Assembly: GCA_016617855.1 (NCBI GenBank)
Contig: JAECUM010011096.1
Span: 1-64,000, forward strand
From: Megalonaias nervosa
Lineage: Eukaryota; Mollusca; Bivalvia; Unionida; Unionidae
DNA length: 64,000 nucleotides
Reading direction: 5' to 3'
Shown: positions 23,901 through 38,900 of the stretch, piece by piece
Layout: each line of letters starts with the position of its first letter
Position numbering within the stretch: the stretch's first letter is position 1
Made by a program: the position numbers and the translations under genes
Notes under the pieces: generated by a model
Database searches by the model: none
The model's input: only the letters and a program-made list of their open reading frames with translations
What the model was told of the DNA's origin: nothing

Positions 23901-26900
23901 ATTACTTTCTGATGGGCATTCACCAGTTGGACCTTACTCCATGCACTACATGACATGGTTAGCCCAACTAGCATATCTGACTGGTAGAATCTTTCTTATA
24001 CATGGTGATGATTGGTATCATCATCATTGCTTTGTGGAATGCTATAACCTTGGATGCAGAGTGTACTGAAGGAAGAGTCCCCTGGTTGATGATGTAACTG
24101 AGGGAGTGTCACAGACTTGTCTGAACATTCTGATTCTGGAAAGGACAAACTTGAGTTTTAATGTGGCAGTTGAAGAGATATACAGAATTTTGCCACCATC
24201 AGAATTCCTTTAATCACCAGCTGTCAGTACTGTGTACAAAATCAAGACCTCAGTGGACATCATATTGACTTTCTGCCTTGTCAGCCTGGCCTCTCTGGCA
24301 ATCTTTCACCTAGTCAAGAGCACTGGAAGTGACCATGTCTGTGAATTGGTATGTTGTAGTGAACACGGCTGTTCACCTCATAATGGTGCAGTTCCCTAAT
24401 GGCCTCATGTAACCTCAACTTCATAAGGATCCTGTGATCATTCTCTTAAATCCTACCATGAGGTCCCGGGTGGCCAAGGGTCTAAGGTGCTCATCTTTAC
24501 AGATTACTGACATCTAACCTCTGTCAACATGGGTTCAAGTCTCAGCTCAGCCAATGTGTGCGTATGTGAGAAAACATGCCAGTAGCTTCCCATGGGTTGA
24601 TGGTTCTTTCGAGGTTTTTTCCCAGGTTCTTCCTCCACCAAATATACTAGCTGCCATGTATAGTCTATTATGTGCTGAAAAGTGGCATTAAATACATAAC
24701 AACAAGAACAAATCCCACAATGGGGTGACCCTGTACTCCCTCCCATTCAGCTTCCCCATTCTCTGGGGTTCAGATTGAGGTAGTGAGAAAGCAGGTGGTA
24801 TAGGAGCTGCCCCTTCAGCTCTGTATGCAAGCTCCTATCTCTGTATGACCCCATCAGGGAGTGTACCAGAGATGGGATGATGGGGCACAAAAAGACTGCA
24901 CAGGTAATTCTCAGCAACAAAAACAACCTTTTCTTGTGCCAGGAGGCCATGTGCAGTCAGTTCAAGAGGGTGGAGAGAAAACAAGGTCTTAATAGCAGTA
25001 TTACAACTTCTCACTAATGTCTTGCTTAACTTTTCCACAACAGAATTACCTCCATCCAAATCAGAAAAATTACATCCTTCCATGGATGGAAAGTTCCAGG
25101 ATATGTAGAACAGAAAGATCACAGACCCAGTACGATGCAAACATCATAGTGTCATGTGCAGCTCTTCTTTTCATAAGATGCCATTGTGTGTTGGTTGATG
25201 CTTAAACAGCTTTAAGAAAAATTGCCTTTTTCTAGTGTCCAAGACACATTCTGGCATTTATATCAGTTTTTCCATATAATCAGACTGATATTACCCTCAG
25301 TCCTAAGTAAATTTAGTGCAGGTGTAATCTTGTGTGCTTGTATAAGCTCACCTGTGAGATTTGCAGGCTTTGTTGTGCTGGTTTTTATTGTTTCCCTTCT
25401 TATTATACCCCTCCCCTTCAGCAGTAGATTTGTTAATAGCTGTTCCTACTGGCATCCAGATTTTGTTGTCCCCATCATAACATAATTATTTTGGATATTT
25501 CCAGATTTTTAAGGTCAGTATCATCTTCCCCCTCACATTTGGAAATTCTGTGAACTCCTTTCTATGATCATCGGTATCATGTTTCAGATGTCTCTCATGA
25601 CTTGGTATTTTCAGTGTTTTGTTTTGGAGGTGTCACATCATTATTTTTAATATTGTTTTCTTATACCATTTGTTATCATCATCAACATTGTTATTTATTG
25701 CTTTCTGTTTCAGAAAAATTTCCTTTGCAGGAATAAAATATCAGAGAGTGGGGGCAATTGGTGGGCATGAAAAGGCCCCATTGGTCACACTTTGCTCCAG
25801 ACCCTCAAGCTGGCCAGCTACTGATTGACCTCTTAAACCTTCTCTCACCCTCCACCCCTTTTTTTACACTGGGGCATTGCAAGTTGGGATTTTGATGGAG
25901 ACCTGGGTTCATCTTGCATTTGAGATCCTGGAGCCACTAGAATTTAAGGCAATGATGCTTGTCACCATAACCATGCAGCACCCTACAGTTTTGTCACCAG
26001 CTGCACTCTAGCATGTACTCGAAAAAGTTGCTAAGATGTTTGAAACATGCTTTGTCCACAGCCATGGTGCTATTGGTGGAGTTGCTTCACCCCTGTAGGG
26101 TTATTGCTCTGGACATGGTGGTGGTCTTTTGGACCACAGTAAGAACTTTCTTTGGGCTGCTTCTTTGGAGGCAGAGACTCTCTTCAGAGGTCTTGTTCTT
26201 TTTTGTGGCTTCTCAGGACCTGTTGAACCAACAGTACTGGTCCCTTGCATCTGCCCCTGGCCTGTAAAACTGGCAAGAAAGTGCTCTTGTCCTGACCATT
26301 CCTGGGTCTTCTGCAAAATTCTTAAAGAATGTGCAGGCACAACAGTCCAAAAAGCAACCCCAGTTCAACTTGCCCTGCTCTTACTGTGCATCCCTCAGAA
26401 TTACCATGAGGGCTAGCCTGCTTTTCAAAGGTTTGGTTGGGTAGCATGAAAGATATGTGGGTCCTTTCTATTTTAAGAAAAGGCTATTGGCTTTCTTTTT
26501 GGGAGCACCGTCCTCTTTCAAGGACCAGCATCCTTTTTCACCAGTCAAAACTGGTTCACATAAAGGAAGCGGTGCACACCCTTTTGCTGAAAGGTGCAAC
26601 ACAGGGTAGAAAACTATGTCTCCAGTTTTCTGCTCCCAGATTTTCCTGGTATCCAGAAAAGGTTTCAGATTATCATCAATCTTTTCCATCTTAAACAAGT
26701 TTCTTCAGGAGGAACCATTCCAGATGGAGACTGTTGCCTCAGTTAGGAACACCATAAGGACTGGTTACTGAGCAGTCTCCATTGACCTTTAGGATGCATA
26801 TCTTTGCATCTTACTTTTTTTATTCTCATAGGAAATACCTTTGGTTGTGAATGGATTTGGAGGTTATTGAATTTTGAGCTCTGCTATTCAGACTAGTTCT

Positions 26901-29900
26901 ACTCCAAGAGCATTTACCAGGGTGTTGAAAGTAGGTGCCACACACCTGAGGGCTTGGGGGGATCACCATCCTCCAATATTTTGGCAACTGGTTATTGCAC
27001 AAGAGCCTCCAAGAGTCCCCCTTGCAAGACCTGAGCATCTGCTGGTCCACCATAACCATAGACAGGACAAACAGAACCTTCTCTCTTTTTGAAGCTCTTC
27101 AAGCCAAACTCTCGTCACCTCACTGTTACCTATCAGTCCTGGGGATCTTGAACTCCTTGACAGACATGGTTCCACTAGGATTACTTGCATAACCTTCAGT
27201 TTCTCCCTTTGGCAAACAATAGACCAACATGGATCCCTGTCAGCTTGGATTTCTTTGGAATCAGATTTTCATCACCATCTTGAGTTGGTGTGCCAGTCTG
27301 GACTATTTTTTGTCCAGAGTCCCAATGCATACCCCTGAATCAGTGTATATCAGTGCATCAGATTTGGGTTGCGGCACCACATTGAGCAAGAAGGGAAGAA
27401 CTACCCTCCTTATAAACAAGTTGGGCTTGATTCTTAGCCCAACAGAGATATGTCAAGCAAATAAGGAGCCATTGTGTGATGGTCTCCTCTGACAACACTT
27501 TGGTAGTAGTATACCTCAGGCAACAAGGAGGCACACTTGTTCCTTCTCATTGTGTAGAGGTTTGGAACCTTCTTTGCCAGGCAGCTGCCTCAAAGAGGAT
27601 TAACCTTCAGGTTTGCCATAGACCCAAGAAGAAAAATAAGCTGGCAGTCAGTTCAGTAGAGGCAAGATGGTCCTCACAGAATGGTCTCTGCATGAGTCCA
27701 TAGCAAAGTCCTTGTTCAGACTGTGAGCAGAAACCTTGGTGGACTTGTTTGCAACAAGGCCAAACAACAAGCTCCCTTTTTAGGTCTCTCTAGTACCAGA
27801 TCAGAGGGTTTGGGCAGTGGACACTTTCAGTGTAAGGTGGGATTGTCTATTCACATATGTCTTCCCACCCTTTAGAATGATTACATAAATACTGCACAAA
27901 ATTGGGACTTCCACTGCTCAGCTTATTCTGATTGGCTCCTTTGTGACCCCAATGATCATTGTTCAGAGGTGTATTTGGCAGATTGGTAGACCAACCAAGG
28001 ATATTGCCTCAGAGGAGGGACCTGATGTCAAATCAGTGTGTCTCTACTTTACAGCAGCCCCCAGATTAATTGCCTTCATGCTTCAATCAATCAGCCAGAA
28101 CAAGTTTTCAAGCCAACCTAATAAATGGTCCACATCAAAAATCTACAATGCAGAATTGAGCATCTTCTGCTGTTACTGCAGAAGGAAGCACATTAATCCT
28201 AGCTAGACTGTCAGACTTTCTTTTATTCCAGATTGAGGGGCCCAGGTGGCCAAGTGGTCTAAAAGCACTCACCTTTAACGATCACTACCATCTCATCTTT
28301 GTCCGCATGGGTTTGAGTCTCAGGCTGAGACATTGTGGGTATGTGAGAAAGCTGTCAGTTGCTTCCCATGGGTGGTGGTTCTTCACAGGATTTTTCTGGG
28401 TTCTTCCTCCACCAATTATACTGGCTGCCATGTATAGCCTATCTTGTGCTGAGAAATGGTGTTCAACCCTAAACAACAACAATATTCCAGATTGAGGAGA
28501 GAAAATACTTGGTCAGATTGGTTTGACTTCATCCCAAACACATTGACAATATTGTTCAAACATTGGAGAAGGCATCCACCAAGACATTCTTCTTGGCAAG
28601 GGAGTTTCTTCAGCTCCTCAGCCTGCTCATAGTGAAGAGGAGACCTGTTATACCTCAGCTGCATTTGCATAAACCTTCTGCAGATTGACCTTCTGTGACA
28701 GTAACACCCAGTCTCAGGTCATTTATATCACCATGTTATGATCTTGATCAAAATCAAATACTTCCCGCTTCATTGACAAGATAGGGCGTGGCTAGGAGCA
28801 GGAATACATTTAGAAGCCCAAGAACCTGATATCTCAGTCTGTACAGATGCAAGTTTGTTGGTCTGCAGGGCACACTTGCTACCCAGGCTTTGCGATGGTC
28901 AGCAGCAAATGGGCACTGCAAGGAAAGACTATTCTCAAAGTCTCCTACACTTGGGCGGATCCAAAGGCAGATGGTTCAGATAATTTTAGACAATGCAGTT
29001 GTAGTGGACTACCTCATGAAATGGGGGAGGGGCAGATAACTGGACCTTCACATTATGGTATGGGAGTACCTCTGTTGGTGTGACCAATATCATATAAACA
29101 TACAAATTCCAGACTCATTATCAAGGAGAGGGCAGCTACTTAATATAGAGTGGTCACTTCATTGGTCTATCTTCCATCAGATTTGCACACCATAGGGCCA
29201 GCCAATGCTAGACCTATTCACAATGAGGTTTAACAAGAAACTACCCACCTTCATCTCTCCATTCTCACGATCACTCCGGTAGCTTATTGATTAGAATGTC
29301 CACCTCAGATGCAGGAGATCGCGGATTTGAACCATGGCTGAGTCATTCTGATGACTTATAAAAATGGTACTAACAGCTGCCTTGCTAGGCGCTCGCCATA
29401 AAGAGGTTAGTGTTAGGACTTGTCAGCCTATTGTCAGGAGTATGTGACTGGGTGGGACATCATGGTACATATCTGCAGCATGATGCCTTAGTGCTAGACA
29501 TAACTAGAAAGTGCCTCATGGCAGAAATTGTATCAATATGACTGTAAAAATTGTTAAAGTTATGTTAAAAATTCAAATCTCTCTCTCTCTGTCTCACACA
29601 CACCCACACACACACACAGGGCGAGAATATGGCCATATGCCTTCTCACTAGCAGTGCTAATACTGAAACTAATCCATAAAATGAGGGGCAGGGCTAGGAA
29701 AATAATTCTGCTTGCCCCCCTGTGAAACAGATCCCGGATCAACAATCTCTTCCATCTGGTGATAAATGTGCCCAGAAAATTGTAGTCACCCCCACGATTC
29801 TCGAGTCATACTAATGGCACAACCTGGTTTCACTTTTACAAGCAGGTTACTATCTATAGGCAACCAACAAATACCTATCTGCTCTCACTCTTGGTGGATC

Positions 29901-32900
29901 CCAGGTGGCCGAGTGGTCTAAAGTGTTCGCCTTTACCTATCACTGCCATCTAGCTTATGTCTGTGTGGGTTTGAGTCTCAGCCTCATCCAGTGTGGGTAT
30001 GTGATGAAGCTTGCCAGTAGCTTCCCATAAATTGGTGGTTTTTACCAGAGTAATCCAGAGAGTTTTTCCTCAACCAGCAATACTGGTTGCCATGTATAGC
30101 CTATCTTGAGCTGAAAATGGCATTAAACCCAAAAATAATAACTCTCCCCTCCATTGAGAGAGGTGATGCTGCAAGTGCATACTGGATCAACAAATCAGGT
30201 GATGACCATGCATAGGAATCCATGACCCAGATTGCCAAGGTTATTAACCAGGCCAAGTACCATACAGCTACTAATGCCTTGACCACTTCATCTAATTTTG
30301 ACCAAGTGTGACCAGACATCTCTCTTTTTCAACCTCAGTCAGGTAGCAACAGGCCCCTGAAACTTTGGCATACCTCAGTGATTTCCCCCAATATACATGG
30401 TAATTGTATCGATTGTACAGAGCAGGAGCAATGTTCTTTCCATTTTTGGTAGTTTAGTGTTCCTTGTCAGATCTCATTCCAACCCAGCATTTTGTCCATC
30501 TAGGCATGCAATTATTTTACTTTTAGATTCACCTCCCTCACATATGCCTGGCATGGATTATCAAATTAACAGAAGTGATTTCCAATGATTTTAATCCCTC
30601 CCACCCATCACTACAAATCCAAGCATCCTCATTGATGTATTACTTGTTGTAAACTGGTAAATTTCAGGCTGATGGGTAGCCACCTAGTGGTGCCAAGGGG
30701 AGGTAATTAATAAGAGTTTTTCCCTTCATCTATGTATTATATAGATGGAATTGTCATCTTTCTTGAGTGGTTTGATTCAGGAAATAGCAGCATTTATTCC
30801 TAACTTTCATGTGATTGGGTAAGTATTTTCAAAGAAAGATAATTGTTAAAAGTAAACATACATTCATTACTGTGAACTTTTATGATGTAACTGGTGGGGG
30901 AAGATACAAATTCACTAAATTCTATTGACTTGGTGAGCTTATCGGGTTTTTGGACTTTCTGGACTAAATTGTAGTGGTATACATGTATTACTAATAGAAA
31001 TCGATTTTCATCCACATACTTTAGCATTGTGAATATTGTGTTAACATCTTTCTTCTGCCCATTCATGTCTCTATCCTTATGTATATTATCACATCTCATT
31101 CTGAATCACTTGTTGGAAACACTTCAAACTTGGTAGTTTTATTGTTATGCTCAAGAGGAGTGTTCTTGGCTCCCACCCCTAGGAGTGCATCAAAGATCAG
31201 GTGTACTAAAATTCTTGGCTCCATCCCCTAGGAGTGTTTTTGGCTCCCTCCCCTAGGAGTGCGTCAAAGATCAGGTGTACTAAAATTCTTGGCTCCCTTC
31301 TCTAGGAGTGCATCAAAGATCAGGTGTACTAAAATTCAGTTGCAGTGTCATTTCTGATGGGTTTTTTTTTTTTTACCAGACTTAATACAGTATTTGTAGT
31401 CATGGCAGAAAGATATATATGTAACAGTTTTTGGGGTTACAAAGCTTGGATTATTATTGAGGATGATGAATGTTGGAAGAGGATGGGGTGGAGTGGGAAT
31501 GTGCTCATATTTAATAACAGATATGGAGATTTGTGATAGGAGTCATCATAGTTATGCTAGTTCTAATTTTGTAAGCTAAATACATTTTTAGCTTGCTAGG
31601 TTTTATTACCATTTGAGCTTAGTTATGGCTGCGTTTTTTAATGCTCATTGTGTTCTGTGCATCTCTCAGTATTTGCCATTTTCAGCTTTCATGAAGGGAA
31701 AAAAAACCTGCTTGTATAATTTTGACAGATAGTACTCAGAGATCAGATCTGATTTGCACAGGTGATGTTCAGTCGTTATCTAAATATAGACACCATAACG
31801 AAATAAGGCAAAAACCTGAAACAGCTTTCCCGAAGCTTTTTAACCATATTTTGAACAAAAAATATCAATGCCTAACATATTTCATACAAAATATTACTAA
31901 TCTGCATTCCTTACTTGTACAAAAATATTTCACTATACTCCTATTACTGACAGTTGAAAAATCACACAATTGATATTAAATAATTATAGAACTAAACGGA
32001 GAAATTTCCACAGGAATACTTCTATCATGTAAGTCTTTCAGTATTATGTTCCTCTGACAATATGGCTACCATTTCCCCCTCCCCCAACCACCCAAATTCA
32101 GAAAACAAAATATCTGCTCAAAAGTCATTTAAACTGATCAGATTTTACATGAGCTATCCTGGCTTCATAAGTCCATTTTAGAAAGAATATTTTTTGGAAT
32201 CCATTGTGGTTACCATTGTTACATTTATTTAGCTGAATGATTTCTGGTTAAAACAGTCTGACTAATCAGTAACCAGGTTTGACTAATCAGTAACCAGGTT
32301 GGACGAATCAGTAACCAGGTTGGACTAATCAGTAACCAGGTTGGACTAATCAATAACCAGGTTGGACTAATCAATAACCAAGTTGTACTAATCAATAACC
32401 AGGTTGGACAAATCAGTAATCAGGTTGGACTAATCAGTAACCAGGTTGGACTAATCAGTAACCAGGTTGGACTAATCAGTAACCAGGTTGGACTAATCAA
32501 TAACCAGGTTGGACTAATCAGTAACCAGGTTGGACTAATCAGTAACCAGGTTGGACTAATCAATAACCAGGTTGGACTAATCAATAACCAGGTTGGACTA
32601 ATCAGTAACCAGGTTGGACTAATCAATAACCAGGTTGGACTAATCAATAACCAGGTTGGTCTAATCAATAACCAGGTTGGACTAATCAGTAACCAGGTTG
32701 GACTAATCAATAACCAGGTTGGATCCTATTAGACCATGAGCATTCTCTCATTGACTTTGTGACAGATTTTGACCAGGTAAGTAATCTCATGCCCACTTGT
32801 GCCTCTTGTGTGTGATTAAAGCATCACAAGAACTTAATTTGATTGTTGATTTACATACTTTCACTGATTTCATTATATAGTTATTATTGCCAAGTGACTC

Positions 32901-35900
32901 TAATCCCTGTCTGGAGCTCCAATTTAAGATTATTCATCATCTGTTCAGCCATTTTAAATATATCTTACCAAGAAAGAAAATGTGAACACTTTATAGTTTG
33001 TGCTTGGCTTATGCTGTGAATTAAGTTTTTCAGGAGGTACTAATTTTGTGGATATTGTAGTTGCTACAGATCAATTTTTAAGACCACCCCCTCCAATAAT
33101 CATTTTGTGGAAACAGAACCAATTATCAAATCAATGGATTTAAATATTGGCCTAATATAAATTTTGCCAAGCCATGAAAAACATCTGCCCACAAAATGGA
33201 ATTAACAGCAGTTACTTGCAAAACAGACAAGCTGTCTTATGACACACCAAGGCTTATGATGGTCTGGAATACCCACACGCTTGATCTGAATACAGATGGA
33301 CTGCAATTACTTAAGTACTGTCAAGTCTTAATTTTTTATTGTGTACCATTTTCCATCGATTTTGTTATGCTGCAGTGAAATGATTATCATTCTTTTGAAG
33401 CATTTGGACCCCTTACTGATCAGCAAATTTAGATATTGATGAAAATGTCATTTTTCACACAATCGTGAAAGTTGGTATCAATGAAAACGAAATCACAGTA
33501 TACAGAGTATGATTTGAACTCATTCAAAATTTTAAATTGAGACCCAAAATTTTACTTGACTCTTTGAGTTGGAATATCTTCAAAGCTAATATTAGTGATC
33601 TCTTTCCAATTTTATTATATAACTATACCTGAAAAATCTGAATGACTTTCTTTCAGAAGATCTAACGATGTATGAACAATCTGAGTTTGGAATACAGTAG
33701 ATCACTGATTACTGGACATACATCACCCAGACTGTTTGCTGATACCATGCTATTCAGAATTTAAAATCCTTGTTTTGATTAACGTTAATTATTTGAGTGA
33801 CATAATTTCTACACATAAACCATTGCCTCATATTATGTCCATATAATTGACATTTTACTCTCAAATTCTGAATGTTTTATTACAAACATTTTATGAATTC
33901 CAAATGTGCATATGATGAAAAGATGGAGTATGGAACCTGGGTTCCAAATGTGCAGAGAAGTGTCTATAGGAGAAAATAACAAATAATAACCACATTTTAA
34001 AATTTTTCTTCCAGAATCAGGTCTTAGAGATCTTGTTGAACCAATGGTCTGGCATTATTTAACTTCCTTTGTGTTGCCTCCAGGTAAGTTTAGTCAGATA
34101 CAAGAAAGTGATTCAACAGAACATAACCAAGTATACATTAGTGTGAAACTTCCAAAAATATACATGTGAATATTTTTTTTTGTTGCTGTAACAGTGGTAA
34201 ATATCTACAGCAGTTCCAGAATGTCATTTGTCTTGTGACTCTAGTCAACTTCATGTTTTGCCCAGGAATGGCTACACATCATGGAAAATAGTCAAACCCG
34301 TCATAACAGTCACCTTTTTTGATGGTCACCTGGTCACAGTGACCATTCAAATTTCCTTGGCCAAAATTTCCTGTATAAAAGTCATGTATTAAATGGTCAT
34401 ATGTTTTCCTTGATCAGTAGCCAGGTGTTTCATAACCAAATAGTAGTTTTTATACTCCATTAAGTGAGCACTGCGGCTTATTGACTGTGACCACTCTGTG
34501 TATACAAATGAGGGGTAATCTTTTAGGTCAAGACGTATCCTGTGAATGAATGTTATCTTCTATTCTCCCTACTTGAATCAGTCTGTAACTTTTAGTTTGT
34601 TAATCTGTCCATCATTTTTTAAGACTAAATTGAGCCACTTGATTGGGTAGAAATTTCCTTGTTGATGTAAATTCTCGAAGTGAGTTATTTTTATAACCCT
34701 GCCCCCTTTTGCTTTGGGTGTATTGATGACCATACTAAATATACTAAATGCATTCTCTATAGGGAACTAAATAGAATTTGATCCAGTGCATCAAATTTGA
34801 CCTTGTCAACAATTTTTTTAGCAGAATCTGTTTACATTTAGATAGTTTGGGGATCAAGATCATGTTAAGCTCTTCCAGTGTATGTTTTAAATGTGAAAAT
34901 TTAGATTAAATTTTCAGTCTCTGTCCAGTCTCATCAGATATGTGCATTGTAATTGTTGTAAGCAAGGAAACAAAGAAAAAAATGCTAAAGTATTATAACA
35001 CTATTGTAAAGCTTGTACAACTCTCTACACACAAATGCAGTGTGGTCTGAGAAAAACACAGTCATAATATACATACCAGATCTTCACCAAACATCCATGT
35101 TTGAGATGAAATTGTTAACAGTTGTTCTGAGTCATTAGTCTTTTTAATCCAAAAATAGATAATTGATGATCACTAGTTTCATTCAAGATGCACTGTTTGT
35201 TCAAACTTTTCAAGGAATACCATGCAGAATTTTGCAAGAACATAGAGTAAAGACCAAAGTTCCTGCACATCTGATAGTAAATACATGATTGGATTCAGTC
35301 TTTTCTACATACACAACTCCAAGGGCATTACATGAGGGACCAACCAGTAATTGGGTTGACACTTTCTATATTTGGCCTTGGTCTGTTACTTCCAAGACAG
35401 CTACCTGTCTCCTTTACCATATACATAAGCAAAAATATACATGAAAAATAGGCCAAGAAAGAATGAAACCCTCCCCCCACATTTCTGAATGAACCATTTG
35501 TATGGTGAATTATTTGAATTAGAAGTAATGCCATTTACCTTGAAAAAAAATCTTAAAAGGAATTTTAAGAAGTAATAAAATTTTAAGAATTTAGATTAAA
35601 GATTTGTTTTAGAAACAAATTGATTGAAGTATAGTGACAGCAACAACAACAACAACAACAATAATAATAATAATTGGTATACGATGTTTGTTCATAAACC
35701 ATGTTTGGTAGCTGAATGCCATTCCGAGGTCACCAGTGTTGAGAAGCCAGTTTAGCCTTTTCACATAGGTGGCCGATTTAGATGGATTTGTAGTTTTGAT
35801 AAATTTCAATACCCTAGGCCATCTTGCCTATAATGTTTTCACAATTTTCAATAGCCTAGGCCATCTCGACTGTACCGTTTTATTATGCTTGAGATAGATT

Positions 35901-38900
35901 TTAAAGTTTTTATAAATTTCAGTATGCTTAGCCATCTTGACTGTTGTTTTTTCATGCTACTCACTTATTTCAATGGTTTTTTAAAAGTAAACCATTGATA
36001 GGTCCTGATTTCTTCGTTGGAACATTATTATTATAGTGATATGGAGAATGGAGAATGGGGCATAAAAGATTTGTCAGGCTTCTGAGAACATATTAGTATA
36101 AAACTGTACAAGCTGTACAAACTTCAGAGAAAGAACATGTTAGTATAAAACTGTACAAGCTGTACAAACTTCAGAGAAAGAACATGTTAGTATAAAATAA
36201 AAAGTTTGTATTTCCCTGTGTTGGTACTTAATACAGTTTCTTCTGTGATGTGAAAATAAATTTTCACAAATGGAAAACCACAGAAAGAAATGTGATCAGT
36301 ATTCATACAGGAAGAGAAAATATGTGTATTATGTGCTCAGATAGAGCATATTTCATGTCAATACAAATGTGACATTATTTCAGACTGGTGGGATCGGCTG
36401 TCTAAGGTGTTTCCCAGCGTTTGGGTGGCCAGTGCCTTTAAAGGTGCCACAGGGTCTTGTGTGTATACCACTAACATCACATACCACATAGACAACCATA
36501 TGGCCTGGCTCTCTGTCATTGAGAGAGAAAAGTTAAAGTTCAAGAAAGTTCGAGGGGTGGCACTGACAGGATGGCAGAGGTATGTAGCATCATGTAGGCA
36601 TAATGTAATATGTACATACACTCTAGAACGGTTTGTGCTTGAGCTTGACCATTATGCACCTTCAGATTTTGCAGAATCTGGAGCCTGTTCTCATTAATCT
36701 GGCCACCACTTATTTGATTATTGCTTGTAGCTCTACTGGTCAAAGACCAGAAGAGCTAATGCAGTGGTCTTCCCTCCATCATCTGCCTTCCAGTGTCCAG
36801 TATTCCCTATCCAGTTGTTTGTTTTCACAATTCATCCCGAAACAACTCTGAGGAAGGTGATGAAACTTGGCACATGTTTTATTCTAAGGTTTGGTTGGTC
36901 ATTTTATTGATGGTGGTTTCTTTCAGTTGTTTTAAAAAGGGGTTTTCACTTAAAGACTATGGCCTGCTTAGAAATTTTAATGGTGCTGGTTTGACTCCCA
37001 ACACGGCACACAAAATGGCCATCTAAAAAGTCTTATCACTGCTCAACTTGAATAAAAGGTGGCATTGATACTTCTTCCAATATTTAATTATTTCTGAAAC
37101 ACTTCTTGCCATATTTAATTATTTCTGAAACACTTCTTGCACTATTTAATTGGTTCTGAATGAAAAATGGTGCAGATCTGACTACCAGCATATCTGTACT
37201 TTTGAGAAGAAATTTGGCAACCAGATCTACTTGGCCTTGAAAGAAAGTCAAAAGTACGGTTTGCATTTTGTATACTTCAGTGACATTATGCACATACTGA
37301 ATTGTGCATGCACAAAAATTTTTTGGCCAGACTTTGTATTTAGTTGGATTCTAATAAACAAGTTGATAGTCAACACTAGCTTTGATTTCACGGTCGAAAG
37401 TCGTACCTCAAAGTTTGTATCTGTCCTGGTTCTGGAGCATGATGTCACAAACAAGTATGAATGGATTTGTATCAGTCTGTTGATATATCTGAAGAATGCC
37501 TTTAATTATACTAATTCAGTTATATAGGTTTTAAAAATGATATGAAAAATATGGAGATGACCAAACTTAGCATGTGGGTGTGTCTTGATAGGTTACAAGA
37601 CAATCCATGATGCCATGTTCAGGATAAATGGCCATGACAGATTATTTTGTACTGTAGTTATATCGTGTACCAGTTAACTCATATGTAAAAAAGATGCATT
37701 TTTATCACTTAATTTGGTATGTTGGAGTTTGTGAATCATAGGGGCAGTCTACAAAAAAAGAGTTAAATAATATCAACAGAATGAAGAAATAATTGAAAAA
37801 TGATCCTGACTATACTACATGTCTATTTTAATTTGTTGTCAGTTTAGCATTATTTTATAACCGCATTCAAAGATGGGGTGATGTGTGTTGTTACATGTGT
37901 ATTGTACAAAGAACTAATTTGTTTTATAGATAGGTAGATAGATATGTTTCCATAATGAGTGGATACCTGGGTAGATTGTATGTTTCTGTAATGAGTTGGA
38001 TACCTGGATAGATTGTACTTGTATGTTTCCTTAGTGAGCTGGATACCTGGGTAGATTGTATTTGTATGTTTCCTTAAAGAGCTGGATACCTGGGTAGATT
38101 GTATTTATATGTTTCTGTAATGAGCTGGTTACCTGGGTACTTGTATTTTTTTGTAATGAGCTGGATACCTGGGTAGATTGTATATTTCCATAATGAGCTG
38201 GATACCTGGGTAGATTGTATTTGTATATTTCCATAATGAGCTGGATACCTGAGCAGATTGTATTTGTATGTTTCCATAAAGAGCTGGATAACTGGGCAGA
38301 TTGTATTTGTATGTTTCCATAAAGAGCTGGATACCTGGGTAGATTGTATTTGTATGTTTCCGTAGTGAGCTTGATATGTGGATGGATTGTACTTGTATGT
38401 TTCCATAAAGAGCTTGATATCTGGGTAGATTGTATTTGTATGTTTCCATAAAGAGCTGGATACGTGGGTAGATTGTATTTGTATGTTTCCGTAATGAGCT
38501 GGATACCTGGGTAAATTGTACTTGTATGTTTCCATAATGAGCTAGATACAAGGGCAGATTGTATTTATATGTTTCCATAATGAGCTGGATACCTGGGTAG
38601 ATTGTACTTATATGTTTCTGTAATGAGCTAGATACAAGGGTAGATTGTATTTGTATGTTTCCATAAAGAGCTGGATACCTGGGTATATTGTACTTGTGTG
38701 TTTCCGTAATGAGCTAGATACAAGGGTATATTGTATTTGTATGTTTCCGTAATGAGCTGGATACCTGGGTAGATTGTACTCATATGTTTCCATAATGAGC
38801 TAGATACAAGGGTAGATTGTATTTGTATGTTTCCATAATGAGCTGGATACCTGGGTAGATTGTACTTATATGTTTTTGTAATGAGCTAGATACCTGGGTA

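Larger units (their letters stand above)
23400..28720 (+). mobile_element. DIRS-type retrotransposon relic in HEXD intron 1
   Basis: Plus-strand debris of a tyrosine-recombinase retrotransposon. Near 23,440-23,545 a Gag-like Cys pattern is seen ('DDHKTFLACTKCSSPHPC'). The RT domain starts at about 26,430 ('MWVLSILRKGYWLSF', 'EAVHTLLLKGAT') and passes 'VRNTIRTG' and 'AVSIDL-DAYLCI' at 26,735-26,815. RNase H follows: 'NSLTDMVPLG' at 27,153, 'SDNTLVVVYLRQQGGT' at 27,487. A region like the recombinase N-terminus lies near 28,130-28,205. Many stops and frameshifts make it inactive. It lies in the host gene's sense direction. The interval 23,930-24,290 reads fairly open but is unrecognised. Confidence 0.75.

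Noticed and set aside
29906..29980. A functional tRNA gene
   Set aside because: A and B boxes are present, but the acceptor stem does not close and the sequence continues into a SINE body shared with other copies.
32420..32710. 96-codon minus frame with a 7-residue repeat
   Set aside because: It is the open translation of a 21-bp minisatellite whose period is a multiple of three.
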